A stretch of DNA of 64,000 nucleotides, taken from assembly GCF_029852145.1 (NCBI RefSeq), contig NC_079975.1, positions 1,736,001-1,800,000 on the forward strand. Direction: 5' to 3'. The notes below the pieces were generated by a model that worked only from the letters and a program-made list of their open reading frames with translations, made no database searches and was not told where the DNA came from. Of the stretch, positions 10,901 to 52,565 are shown piece by piece. Positions within the stretch are counted from its first letter, which is position 1. Each line of letters begins with the position of its first letter. The DNA is from Microplitis mediator (lineage: Eukaryota; Arthropoda; Insecta; Hymenoptera; Braconidae). A program made the position numbers and the translations under genes.

Positions 10901-12792
10901 GCTGGCAAATAAGATAACTTTGGAATTTTTATTTTTTTATCAAAAAAATTTTTTTTTTATTTGTAACTACAATAAAAATAGTTAATAAATTTTTTGTAAT
11001 ACTGAATTTTTTACATACTTTCTAAAAAATATATACAACAAATTTTATGAAACTTTTTTTATTTTTATTCAAAAAAATAATTTTGAAAATTTATAAAAAA
11101 AAATTTTTCTTAAATATCTCAAATTTTTTGTACATAAAAAATTTTTTAAAAATTATTTACAAGTAATATGAGTGTCAATTGGACTTTAATGTACATATAT
11201 TTATATATTTATTTATTTTTATAATTACAGACGTACCTAGAGCTGTTACTGATGAACAAATGGGTGTCGTAATGTCATTATTTAAACGCGGTAATGACAA
11301 TCAAAAATTTCTAGTCACACTTAATGGTTATAATAATAATATTAATAAAGAACAAAATTATTCAGATGACGATGGTTTAGAAATGGAGGTAATTTATTAT
11401 TTTATTATAACTTATTATTATTATTTATTTAAGTAATTAATTAATTAATTAATTAATTGATTAATTAATTTTTCAGGTGAACGAAGATGACCAACTAGTA
11501 CTGAGTACCAGTCAGAGTGAATCCTTCATCAATAGTGAAATGTCATTCGAACAGGACGAAACAGACGACAATATCGACAACATCGACAGCAACTTGGACA
11601 GTTTGGAGCTGGAAAATTTCAACAGCACAGAAGTAACTGAAGACCTCGAGGATGTGGAGAACGAGGATCAGGAGAAGAGTGAGACTGGTGAAAATAATGA
11701 GAATCAGTGCACTGATAATATTAACAATTTAGTAACCGATCAAGTGACGCCGCGTAAACGCAGAAAACTCAGTCCAATTGTTTACACGCGGTCACCGTCG
11801 CCGTCGCCAGAGAAAACGAAGAGCGTGATGTCGACGGTCATATGTGTGGGGAAAAAGTCCCCGATCGGGTCGTCGGCGGTTTTGGTTGAGAAGTCGAGGG
11901 ACAAGTGTCGCTATTGGCCGAACTGCACTCTAGGAAACAAGTGTGCGTTTACACATCCGCCAGTTCCTTGCAGGTAATTTTTGTTTTATTCTTTTTTAAA
12001 AAAAAGTCAAACCACTAATTGAAAAAAATACGTCGTTATTTTGTCGAAATAAATTTGAAAAAAAAAAATTACTTGCAGTTTTTATTAATTAAGAGTTTAA
12101 CGAAATTTGTTAAATAAATTTGAATAAAATCTTCATGTCAATGATTCGAAATGTCAAATTTTGTGGGCTAGAATTTACTCAGCAAATTTCGTTCAACTCC
12201 TAGTTATTAAAAACTGTAAGTAATATTTTTTAAAATCTACATTTCGGCGAAATTTTAATCACATTTTTTTTTTTTAATTAATTAATAAAATTTTAATACG
12301 ATGACAGTTGAAAGTCATTGAATATTTTTAAAAAATGGGCGGTATTGTCTCAGAATGCCCTTAAATTAATTGAAGATTTAAACTTACAGTTCTTGGTTTA
12401 AAATTTTTTTTACTGTCTTATATTTTTATAGTCGATTGTTTATATTTTTAATTTATATATTTAAAAAATAAATAAATTAAGGGAAATTTCTAGCTCTTGA
12501 TTAATAAATAAATAACTTTTTTGTTCACAGCGCGTTTCCCGCATGCAAATTTGGTGATAAATGTGCATACAAACATCCCAAATGTAAGTTCGGGTTATCT
12601 TGTACTAAGTTAGGATGCGTATTCTCGCATCCATCACAGCAATGCAAGTACCATCCATTTTGTACGAAACCCGGTTGTATGTATTTGCATCCACAAGCAG
12701 TACCCTCACCTGTTGTTGCTGCAGCAGCAACAGCAGCAGTTGCTCCTCTGGAATCTGTTCGCGCTAAATTTACGTGGCGTAGACGTGATTAA
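7949..12792 (+). CDS. ZC3H14: ZC3H14/Nab2-type nuclear poly(A)-binding CCCH zinc-finger protein
   Basis: Six coding exons, 7949-7987, 8091-9734, 10489-10645, 11231-11388, 11477-11973 and 12531-12792, join through GT-AG introns into 918 codons with no frame break. Residues 1 to about 85 (MDVRGIEVTN, then DEELPDYILVMV) match the PWI-like N-terminal fold of ZC3H14/Nab2. A Ser/Pro-rich repeat region (about 123-208), a long Arg/Asp-rich charged region with two acidic runs, and a basic PRKRRKL nuclear signal in exon 5 follow. Four CCCH zinc fingers occupy 810-885. The family binds polyadenosine RNA in the nucleus and restrains poly(A) tail length. The ATG is chosen because it restores the family N-terminus; an ATG at 8067 lies in intron 1. 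Length fits the family (Drosophila Nab2 is about 1,000 residues). Identification is firm; the finger count is discussed separately. Confidence 0.93.
8091..9734 (+). CDS. ZC3H14: ZC3H14 coding exon 2: N-terminal domain and disordered linker
   Basis: Residues 14-561. It begins SAIRAKLLELG after a TTTTCAG acceptor and ends PEPALL before GTGAGT, in phase 0. It encodes the rest of the PWI-like domain, VKQE and VKDE motifs of the sumoylation-site type, a Ser-Pro repeat block, a run rich in RTDRER-like dipeptides, and two Glu/Asp tracts. Minus-strand open frames across it mirror its biased codons. Confidence 0.93.
10489..10645 (+). CDS. ZC3H14: ZC3H14 coding exon 3
   Basis: Begins DKKPVLKRLQP after GTGGTAG, ends with one base of a split Tyr codon before GTAAGT. 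It encodes residues 562-613 plus that base. The NATKRLVMEKIQVEL segment is predicted helical. No known domain is assigned. Confidence 0.88.
10688..10891. mobile_element. MITE family E in ZC3H14 intron 3
   Basis: Ends CACTGTAAAGAATCGGGAGT on the left and, reverse-complemented, CACTGTGAAAAAATTGCGGA on the right; 204 bp. The interior repeats phrases such as GGAGTGAATTCGGAGTGA and ACTCCGGATTTAATC. It is flanked by TG on both sides. Related copies are at 35429-35940 and 52252-52565. Non-coding. Confidence 0.75.
11231..11388 (+). CDS. ZC3H14: ZC3H14 coding exon 4
   Basis: Starts after ATTACAG, completes the split Tyr codon and reads VPRAVTDEQMGVV, then QKFLVTLNGY. The NQKFLVTLNG segment matches a short conserved linear motif I recall from animal ZC3H14 (QKFIVTLDG), supporting this exon. 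It ends in phase 0 before GTAATT. Confidence 0.88.
11477..11973 (+). CDS. ZC3H14: ZC3H14 coding exon 5: acidic region, nuclear signal, finger 1
   Basis: Residues 667-831. A Glu/Asp/Asn-rich acidic stretch is followed by PRKRRKLSP, a likely nuclear localisation signal, and a Ser-Pro run. The first CCCH finger (C810, C816, C822, H826) closes the exon, and the first Cys of finger 2 (C831) is its last full codon. The intron splits the next codon after two bases. Confidence 0.92.
12071..12221. repeat. Fold-back element in ZC3H14 intron 5
   Basis: Arms of 39 bases (12071-12109 and 12183-12221) are inverted copies differing at about five positions, beginning ACTTGCAGTTTTTA and, from the other end, ACTTACAGTTTTTA. 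The spacer is about 73 bases. Probably a small non-autonomous transposon; the pre-mRNA could form a hairpin here. Confidence 0.65.
12531..12792 (+). CDS. ZC3H14: ZC3H14 coding exon 6: fingers 2-4 and C-terminus
   Basis: Completes finger 2 (C831, C837, C843, H847) and encodes finger 3 (C850, C856, C861, H865) and finger 4 (C870, C876, C881, H885), then an Ala-rich tail ending FTWRRRD and TAA. Spacing is C-x5-C-x5-C-x3-H for fingers 1 and 2 and C-x5-C-x4-C-x3-H for 3 and 4. A donor-like GTAAGT inside the exon near 12584 is probably unused. Confidence 0.93.
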
Positions 12793-12817
12793 TGAGGCGA
12801 TTAAGTTTCTTCACATA

Positions 12818-12823
12818 AATAAA
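12818..12823 (+). terminator. Polyadenylation signal of ZC3H14
   Basis: AATAAA 26 bases after the TAA stop. Position and sequence fit a short 3' UTR. Other AATAAA copies occur in the following AT-rich DNA, so the used site is uncertain. Confidence 0.5.
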
Positions 12824-13298
12824 CTTATATATAATAATATTTTTATTGTATCGCGTTGGTAGAGGACTAAATTTTAATTATAATTATTATAATTATGATC
12901 ACAATTAAATGATAACATTTATTAATTAATAATATAAGCTTATATAATTAATTGCAAATGATTAATTCATTGGAGATTTTTTTTCTTTAATAAAACTAAA
13001 ATGTGTACAAATTTATTTTATTGATTTTTAAATAATTTGTTTTATCCAATTTTTAATTATTTTCTTTATCATTAAAAAAAATAAAATAAAATGGGATATC
13101 AAATAGATAAAATTGACTTTTTTTATGGATAATGAAAAAATTTTATTGTTAATTTTTTTTTACGGTTTTCTGACAACAAAACTCTACATTGTCGAGACCA
13201 CAACAAACATTCGATTGAATACCGAGCATTAGTATTGACGAAGCTATTCATTGAATACAATATTATTCAGTAAATTCTGATAAAAAACTTTTACGGTA

Positions 13299-13299
<1 letters not shown>

Positions 13300-13368
<69 letters not shown>
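13300..13368. repeat. (TA)n microsatellite
   Basis: About 33 uninterrupted TA dinucleotides downstream of ZC3H14, with shorter impure TA tracts at about 13462-13530. Confidence 0.95.
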
Positions 13369-13370
<2 letters not shown>

Positions 13371-13610
13371 TTGATAAATAAATTCAAAGACTTGTTGGTT
13401 TTTGAATAGTGAAAATATTTGATTATTTATAGATTTTATTTAAAATTCTATTTAAATTCAAATATATATATATATATATATATATTATGTATATGTATAT
13501 ATATATTATATTATATATGTATATACATGTGTTCTAATAATTATTTTTATAAAATTTGATTAAAATAAGTATTTTTAAATTTCGCGGTTATTTTTTATTT
13601 CAAATTAATC

Positions 13611-13622
13611 AAGATGGCGCTA
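13611..13622 (+). promoter_or_regulatory. AAGATGGCGCTA motif downstream of ZC3H14
   Basis: Exact reverse-orientation match to the 12-mer at 7615-7626, so the two copies point away from the gene between them. A related core, AAGTGGCGC, occurs on the minus strand near 13865. CTCF- or YY1-type binding is an inference from motif similarity. Confidence 0.4.
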
Positions 13623-13864
13623 AAAATTTATAAGTGTGAAGTAGCAGACATGAGACAAATTTTAAATTACAAACAAACGAATTAATTAATTAAAAATATA
13701 AACATAAAAGAAATTCACACACTGATTTTTAAATTCTACAAGCGCGCAATTTTTAAATTTTATTCGATTTATGTTTAATTGACTTTTTTAGAAATTTTAA
13801 AAATTCACAATTGGCAGCTACATTCACACTCATTAAAAATTATAATTTAAAAAGAAATAACTGC

Positions 13865-14099
13865 AGCGCCACTTGTTAATTTTTGTCACCGAGTTGTAAC
13901 CGTTGTAAAGAACAAGACGGGAATATTTTTTACTAGTGATAAATTTATAATTAGTGATAAATAATGTGTTGTAATTAAAAATGTGCGGTAAATTAAATGA
14001 AGCTTAAGTGTTGTGAAAGTTTTAAAAAGTTTTTTAAGTTTTAAGCCCAAGCGGAAGTCACTCGAGTTTAAGTTTACGAGACAAGTGTAAGGAGCGACC
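13865..14099 (+). other. Possible non-coding first exon
   Basis: This stretch is less AT-rich than its surroundings and ends in GGAGCGACC followed by a consensus donor GTAAGT at 14100. No reading frame of note is present. It may be the 5' untranslated first exon of a plus-strand transcript whose later exons I could not find in the window, or an unused donor by chance. Confidence 0.25.
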
Positions 14100-14455
14100 G
14101 TAAGTTAAAACTTTTGCTCTACATTCTATAGCTTTATTTTTGAATGCTTTTATTTTGAATTTACGGATTGCGGGTTGTATGGTTGTCGTTAAATAGACAT
14201 ATGAGGAGGAAATTTATTAGTTTTTTAAATCCGTGGATTAAAAAATACCGGCTTTAATACAACGGAAATTGGTTGAATTACTGAAAGTCACGATTGCAAA
14301 ACCGCGGGCTTTAGTGTTCAAATTTATTGAAGCTTTGCTATTACAAGCAGAACTGAAATCCAAAGCATAAGTTTTTGATTATTTAATTATTAATGATCAA
14401 TTATCCCGAAGCTTGGAGACAATTAATAATTTTTGTATTTTTTATTAAAAAAAAA
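14100..14455. other. Intergenic DNA, nothing recognised
   Basis: Downstream of the candidate donor at 14100. AT-rich, no long open frame and no repeat identified. Confidence 0.5.
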
Positions 14456-14464
14456 AAAAAAAAA

Positions 14465-14790
14465 ATATGCATGTGTAGAAAATTAAAGAAACTACAGGTG
14501 CAATTTTTTCAAATATTTTTTTTTTTATAATTCATCGTTTTTAAAAAAATCAAAACTTTATTAGACGTTGGCTAACTTATGATCCTGAAAATAGCAGACA
14601 TTTAACAATTTTTGAATTTTTGTTTCTCAACAAATTAATTGCAAAAAAAATAAAATAAAAATACGCACATGTAGAAAATTTAAAAAACTACAGGTGCAAT
14701 TTTTTCAAATATTTTTTTTTTTATGGTTTATCGACTAAAAAAAAAATCCAAAAATTATTAGACGTCTGCAAACTTCAGTATCATAGTCCA
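14465..14790 (+). repeat. Two units of a ~200-bp satellite family
   Basis: Two diverged units carry GTAGAAAATT, ACTACAGGTGCAATTTTTTC and TTATTAGACGT followed by GCTAACTT or GCAAACTT. The same units form a longer array in intron 1 of the receptor gene (45790-46600), in the same orientation. Within a unit, a GAAGTTAGCGGAC-type start is roughly inverted by the GTCTGCTAACTTC-type end. Confidence 0.8.
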
Positions 14791-16336
14791 ATAATAAAAA
14801 TGCGTTCATTAATTACATTTACGTCGATCATATCTAAAAAAATTCAAAATTTGTATTTAAAAAAAAATTTTGAGGCCTGAAAAAAAGTTTCAAAGTAATT
14901 TTAGATCTAAGATTTATATAAATCTGAATAGACCTCAAATTTTAGAACAATCAAATCTCTGTTGATTTCATCAGATTTCATTTTCTATTTCCTTTGATAA
15001 ATTTTAAATACTGAGACATCCGACCCTTGCAAATATTAGAAAAAATTTCTACTCTGAGTCTATAATTTGAATTTTGTTTCCAAAATAATTTTTACTTCAA
15101 GTCGATAGAAAAAAATAGAGAACTTCGAAAAAAATTTCGTAAATTTTGATAGCTGCCAGGAACACTCTTGACAGTAAAACTATCAGAGGACCAGAAATCT
15201 TCTGAAACTCAAAAAATTAATACATAAAAAAAAAAAAAAACATTTAATAGAAAGAAAAAAATGACAAAGATTTTCATAATTTAAACTCTTTATTGTTATA
15301 TTTCCATAAACATAAAGATTTGTGGTAAAATAATCCACTGATTTGCTCCGCGAAAAAAATATGACCGGAGCGAAGCATCGAAAACAAAACCATTAGCACA
15401 CACCAAACAATTTCACTCGTTATCGATCATAACAAATATATTTTATTTTTCTCATTTACATTACAAAGAAAAAAAATTTTCCCAATGGATCTCATTATTT
15501 TTAATGACCGCGACGCACTTTCATTAACATCTAGACTTACAAAAAATCGCTTGTTCGTCCGCCGAAATAAATTAACAAAAAGTATGATCGAGCCGACCCT
15601 CCCACACCCTCTACCAATAATATTTTTTTTATATAAAAAATTTATAATTAAATACTGTCCAGCCAGTAAACATATCTTAGACAAATAAACAATAGTCATA
15701 TTTTTATACACATACATATACATATTTATATACTAGGATAATAAATTATCCCATTAACAAAGTTAACAAACAAATAAGCTCAAGTAATGATTTATGATAT
15801 CCATCAGCTTTCAATTACGGAGTGGATTTTGTTTTTTATTTTATTGTTCATGGGTCATTTTATTAACGACACTTATATTTATTGAAAAGGGTTTCAATGT
15901 CTTAATGTTTATATATATACGAAGGGTGTCCGATTAGTGTCCGAATTAAATCGGATAGTTCGAATTATTTGTCAATTTTCAGATCAATCATAAATTTTTT
16001 GAATTATTTGATTTGAATTCGAATTTTTAATATTAAATTTTCAATTCGCATGTGATAACTTTTTCTGCAATTAAGTCGAATTTTTTAAAAAATTTTAAAA
16101 CTTATAATCAATTTAAATTATTCGCCAACTTTCAAATTTGAATATTCGGTTTGAATTTCTAATATTAAATTTTTAATTCACGTGATAAATTATAAATTTT
16201 TTTGTACAAATAATTCAAATTTTTAAAATGATTTTAAAACTTACGATCAATATCGAATTTTTCAAATAACTCTTATTCATAAATTTTCAAATTTGAATAT
16301 TTAGTTTGAATTTCGCACATGAAATTTTTAATCCAC
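14791..16336. other. Intergenic DNA beyond the receptor gene 3' end
   Basis: AT-rich. Overlapping open frames of 67 (+, 15485) and 98 (-, 15723) codons share one stretch but resemble no family I know; part of it could be receptor 3' UTR. Around 15950-16560 the sequence is full of diverged ATTCGAATTTTTAA-like repeats. Confidence 0.4.
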
Positions 16337-16450
16337 CCCAGGCGGCACAAAAAAAAATTGTTAACTTTATGTTAACAATTAGTTACACTCTAACAAATTG
16401 TTGCCTTAAACTTAACAAAAAGTCAACAATTTTTTTTTGTGCCGCCTGGG
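16337..16450. mobile_element. Small MITE with near-perfect terminal inverted repeats
   Basis: 114 bp, starting CCCAGGCGGCACAAAAAAAA and ending with the exact reverse complement of that stretch; the arms continue through AATTGTT. The interior repeats TTAACA/TGTTAA. Its proximal end is 156 bp past the receptor stop codon, so it probably lies in the 3' UTR, where it would form a hairpin. No clear target duplication. Confidence 0.85.
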
Positions 16451-16605
16451 ACATGATAAATTATAAAAATTTTTTTTCCAAATAATTCGAATTTTTAAAT
16501 TCGAACGCTTTCAAATAACTCAGAAATTTACGAATATTTTACGTAATTACGAATTATTCGCACACCTCTAATATACATATATATATATATTTTATTTTTA
16601 AAAAT

Positions 16606-47036
<30,431 letters not shown>

Positions 47037-47330
47037 GACTTATTCACATACACCCAATACATGTACACACACATTAATACACCCTGTATTTATAGTTATA
47101 GTAACAACAATAATAACGATAATAATAACAGTAATAGCGATAGCAATAATAATCACATAGCACTGGGATTCAGCGGCAGTTATAGTTACACTTTAATCAC
47201 TTTGACGTCTGACGAAAACACGCCTCCACCACTTGGCTCACCATTGTTGGCTTTTTCCTTTTCACTGAACTCCCTTTTTTCACTCAAACCTCACTTCTAC
47301 TTTTAGATCCCGGCCCTTTTATCACGGAAT
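47037..47330 (-). promoter_or_regulatory. Probable 5' UTR and promoter side of the receptor gene
   Basis: Immediately upstream of the start ATG. It contains an impure AAT/AAC/AGC trinucleotide tract at about 47101-47158. No clear TATA box or upstream exon was identified, so extent is uncertain. The 166-codon plus frame at 46806 runs antisense to exon 1 and through this tract and is not a gene. Confidence 0.35.
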
Positions 47331-49590
47331 TTATTTTACATTCCAACTTTATAAGGTCACTCTTTTGACTTCACTGCAATTCTGATTTTTGTATTAATTT
47401 TTTTACAACCCAGATGTTTTTTTCAAAGACTGCTTCCGTCAGAAGAATTTATTTAACCAAATTACTGTAAAGTAAAATTTTTTGTTTATTTACACTAGAA
47501 TTTTTGATTTAACGTCGGAGAAAAATGGGGCATTCAAATTTTTGCACGACTCGTGTTTTACGATCGAAAAATTTTTTTCGCCTCACTTCGGCGACTATTT
47601 TAATTATTATACCCTTGTTAGTTCACGGAATTAAGATATTTTGCATACTACTTTAAAGATAATCTAATGGAGATTAGTTCCATACTTTTCATAAATTTAT
47701 TTAGTTCAATAAAAACGGAAAAAACATCAAAATAGTTTCAAAAAATTTTCTGCCCGTCAATTACGAATCCCGTATACACGATAACTTGCGTAAAAATCCA
47801 GTAATTGAATCAATTTTTTTTTTTTTAAATTCTTTGAACGATTTGTAGGTCCCCTATTGCAAATGACTAGGTAACTCACTGTCGTTTAATTACAATTAAT
47901 AAAAGAATAAAAAAGGCTGTATAACTATATCTATATATATATCTATGAAAAATTAACATGGATGGTGATGTATCTATACATTATACGTACATTTATTCCA
48001 CCAGGGAATAATTGGTTAGCCTGAATTTTTTCAATTCAATTTTTTTTTATTTTTTTTGTTATTAATCGAGATATTTTGAATAAGTTCTTTTATTTAAAAA
48101 AAAAAATACTAATATAAAAAAAAAAAAAAAAAAAAAAAACAACAAATTTTAATGAAAGAGAATTGTATATATTTTAAATTTATTTGCACTTCCCGCCATT
48201 TTTTTATTGTTATTTATTATTTCATAATAAATGAGCATTACGAGTCGTGCACTTTTGGATTTTACAAATTTTTTAAATTTATTTTCAAAAATGTAAGAAA
48301 AAGAAAATTCTCCATAATTGAAAGATTGCTCTGTTTGATCGGTAAATATATGATCCGTCGTAAAGTTTAAGAACAACACGATTTCTTAAACTTCCCCACT
48401 CTGCCCGACTCTCCCCTACGTGTTTATGTTTTTACGAACAAATAATTTTTATTACCAAACAAACTTTATCTTGGCACCCAACCTCCACCTTCGGAAAGAC
48501 CACAAACAGGTGATAAAAATTACGAAAACTTTTACCATTTTTTTTTATTATTTTTTTATGGACAGTAAAAAAAATGGGTTTAAGTCAATACCCAACACGT
48601 GGCCGCGGTCTTAACAGATTTTACTGTTATTCCAATATGGTTTGTGTAAAAAATTTTTTACTCTTGAGCAAACATTTTAAATAGAAATTTTAATCATTTA
48701 ATGTGACGGTCCCTCAATTAGATCCCGAGACAAAATGAGACTAAATTTTTTTCTTAAAAAACTTTTACATCCGGGGTCTAGGGAAAATGGGGAAAGTTGG
48801 ATCACCTCAGGCGATGCTGCCAGTTTTTTTTCTTATTTTTTTTGTGTAACAGTTGATTTTGCCCTGCAGTTTCAATTTGTTTCAGTCCTTAATTAAAAAA
48901 AAACTCGAGAGAAAATTAAAAAAAAGTTTTCTCTAAAATAGTCGCATTTTGTCTCAGTTTTTTTTGTAAAATTTATAATAAATAATTTTAGAACTCAATT
49001 AAAATTACAAAATATTTTAGTCAGTCAGTCGATTTTTTTTAAGGTCAGTGGCTTTAAAATTAATATTTAAAATTCCCGCCTCTGTATTTATTAAAACCCA
49101 TACGCTGGAAAATGTTTAAAAATTTTCATGTCCGGAAAAAAAATTTATCGCATCCATGCTTTGTAATTAAACGCTTTGATCAACAGAACACTTTTACGTT
49201 GTAGAGCTAAAATAAAAATAAATAATAAAACATGTGTATGATAGCTCGGTATATGTTAAAAATTAAACTTGCAAATGAATTATACGCAGGTTTTAATTTT
49301 ATCTAACAAAATCCTGCGGTAACTTGAGAGATTCAATTACTAAACGTTCACGATCCCTGAGCTCATGGTCTTTTTATAATTTTCCAATCTCCGGTGATTA
49401 AATCAACTGACAAAAAACATAAAAAAAAAAACAACGAATTTTATGACGACAATACAACGAAGAGAGTCTGAGATTTTGCTCTACTCGATTATTGCATCGG
49501 TCAGTTTTTCATTTTCTCACTTTACGATAACATCTCGACGGTTTCTCATTAACCTTATCTACTTTTTTTATATAAACATATATATGTATA
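47331..49590. other. Intergenic DNA, no gene seen
   Basis: AT-rich, long homopolymers (poly-A near 48116-48138). 48380-48420 and 48778-48810 carry CCCCACTCTGCCCGACTCT and GGGAAAATGGGGAAAGTTGG phrases resembling the ends of the MITE at 32777-33296, perhaps a decayed relative. Confidence 0.4.
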
Positions 49591-49953
49591 TTAGGGTGCT
49601 TAATTTCGGAGCCAGATTTTTTTTTTTCATGTGCATGTGGAAAAAACCATAGTTCAACGCAAAAAAAAAATTGTCGCGCAAAAAAAAAATTCTATGTCGA
49701 TTACAGACCTAGCTCATTGAAAAATTCGATTTTCCCATTTAAATAACATGGGAAACATTTTTTTTTAGCTTTAAGTATTTTTAACCTCGTTAACAAATCA
49801 ATAGATCAAATAGACTAATACATATTTTTGTAGGAAATTGAATGCTCTACAAAAAAGGTTTCTTATCATTCTTCGATTAATCCATCTATTCAAAAGTTAT
49901 TAGAGCTCGAAGTAAAGTTGAAAAAAATCTGGCTCCGAAATGAAGCACCCTAA
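49591..49953. mobile_element. Family A-related MITE, 363 bp
   Basis: Inverted ends TTAGGGTGCTTAATTTCGGA and, from the right, TTAGGGTGCTTCATTTCGGA, continuing GCCAGATTTTTTT. Flanked by TGTATA on both sides. The interior shares CCCATTTAAATAACATG and CCATCTATTCAAAAGTTATT with the fragment at 1-600 and, in part, with 43317-44132. Confidence 0.85.
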
Positions 49954-52251
49954 TGTATATATATATATATATATATATATAGAAAAGAGCGGGGTATAAG
50001 CAAGTAATTAATTGTTGTGACACAGACCGCGAATTAATTTTTGTTTATTTCCAACAACAAACCTGTCGTCAATTTTCAAGAATTTTAATGAAAAAAATTT
50101 TTTTTATTTATTTTCTGGGTAACCCGACTTGCCCCAAGTACTTTGTATTGTTTCAAAATCTATATAAAAGTCACAATAACTAAAACGTTTCGGCAAAAAA
50201 TTTTTCATTTTTTTTTTTACTAATATTCGAAGCGTTCCGTCATGCCCGGATACCCCGTAACGCTTTGAAATTTTATAAAAACTCATCGGTTAAAAAAAAA
50301 AATTTTCTACATCTCTAATAAATATACGAGACGCATGAAAATATTTGAAATTTGTATTAAAAAATTCGAATTATTCGAAAAAAAAATCAAATAACTTGTA
50401 AACTTACGAATAAACCGAATTATTAGATTTGATTCGAAGACTTTTCACGAAATATATATAAATATATGTGAGTTATGTCTATACTTGTTCCTAGATGTCA
50501 AGAACTTTTTCGAACTTAAGATACGAGTCTGGTAATCGTGCGCCCGTACATTTAGTCTAGGGTTTTCATGTTCCCTCAGCTTCGTGAGTCTTGACGTCTT
50601 GATCTTGACGGAAGAACACCCGAAAGCTTTTCGTATTCTCGTTGGTACTTCTTACTCACTTTCAACATGAAAAAAGTTTACGGATATATTGGATAAAAAA
50701 AAAAAGAAAAAGGGAAAAAAAAAGAAACATTTCCTAGGAATTTTATGTGATAGGTATCATCATTCGCGTGAGCTTACGATTTTACTATCGACAATCTTTT
50801 TTACCGGTTGTTTTTTATTTTTAAAACTTTTGTTCTACTTCCGATGATGGATCACTAAACCTCTACATATTTTACTTCCGCTGACGTACAAACATTTGGG
50901 TCTGTCCGGCGATTAAAGTCCCATAAAATTTATCATTTTTTTTTTATTTTCATTTTTTTTTCTTCCTCCCTCCATTTGCAGATTAGCGCATCTGGAACAC
51001 GAAAATAATTTATACATAAGTAAAAATATTTTTTGAAAATAATTTTGTGTTCAAAAATTTTTCATCTTTTTGTCATTAACAATAAAAAGTTTTTCAATTT
51101 ATTGTTTCATTACCGGCAAAGTTAAAGGGTAATAAGTTGAATACATGAATGGATTAAAATTCTTTTGGCGGTAAAATTTAATTTAAAATCAGTCGGTTAA
51201 TTTATTGTCAGTCAATTTTTTTTAATTCGTAAATAACTATTTTTACTTATTTCAATGTCGGGTATTTTCTTTAGCTTATTCTTATAATTCTTCCGGGTAA
51301 TTTGTTTTTAATTAAATCCATCACTTCTCTGCTTTTTTAGTCCGTTTATAGATTGTTTGCGATCACTTTACTCTCAACGCTTTTTTTGTTTACGGAAGAA
51401 AAAATCGATTGATTTAATTAACGGCTAAAAGAGCACTTTGGAATTTTTCGAGCCATCTAAATTTATCGATAAAAAATTAAGTTAGTGACAATTGGAAAAA
51501 TTAATATTATTATTTTGAGTACAAAGGAATCGTGTTTGGAAAATTTTTTTTAAGTAAATTATTTTTTTTAAAATTAAATTCTCTTACAAAAATAATAATA
51601 AGCGAATTAACTTAATTATCGAGTCGAAAAAACTTTTTTTTAATTTCTTAAAAAAAAAATTAAAAATCAAAAGTCGGGGAAATTGACCAACCAAAATTTT
51701 TTTCTAAATATTCAATTTTTTTTTTAATCAGGACTTTTATTAATTTATATATTTTTTTATTTTGTTGGGACAAAATGGCAAAAATTTATTTCACTAAAAA
51801 TTTTGAGTTTATACCCCAATGATCGTGTTACCTCACCCTCAAATACAAAAAAATTTTAATTTTTTTATTATTCTCGTTCGATAAATGATTTTTAAAATAA
51901 CAAAATATCATATCGTTTTATTATAAAAAAATATCTGAACCCGTCGTTAATTTTAAAATTAATAAATTTACTTTTCGTATCGAAAAAAATTTTTAAATAA
52001 CAAAAATGAATAACTTTTTGAAAAAATCTCTTAAGTACACGACTCTTTAATTTTTATAACTTTCAGTGTTTCCGTTCTGCAAAGTTATTAATCAGTTGAG
52101 CCAGTGCATATGTGTAGAACGTGAGAGTGCATTAAGTAAACTAATCCTAGCCAATAACTCAATTGTCTCTTTACTCTGTACTTAAAAATGTTAAGTAACT
52201 ATCACACTCCTTACTGCTTCTAAAAGCTCAATAATTATCATATATTCCATA
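49954..52251. other. Intergenic DNA, no gene seen
   Basis: AT-rich with a short (AT)n at 49955-49980. No conserved frame. Confidence 0.5.
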
Positions 52252-52565
52252 CACTGTAAAAAATCGGAAGTGAATACGGATTTTATTTAAATCCAAATTC
52301 ACTCCGTCACTCAGAGTTCTAGAGTTTCAGAAAAAATCACTCCGCATACAGAGTAAATAGGGAATTTTTTTTCTCAAAGTGATTTCAGAGTGATCTAGAT
52401 TTTAATTAAATCCGCATTCACTCCGATTCGGAGTTTTGATATTCAAATAAACTCCCATGGAGTTTTACTCCAAGAGGATTAATGAAATACTCAACATCCA
52501 CTCCGTATTTACTCCGGATTTACTCCGGATTTAATCCGTGTTCACTTCACAAATTTTTTACAGAG
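52252..52565. mobile_element. MITE family E, 314 bp
   Basis: Starts CACTGTAAAAAATCGGAAGT, ends AATTTTTTACAGAG, flanked by TA on both sides. The interior carries repeated TTTACTCCGGATT and TCACTCCG phrases in both orientations, as at 10688-10891. Confidence 0.75.
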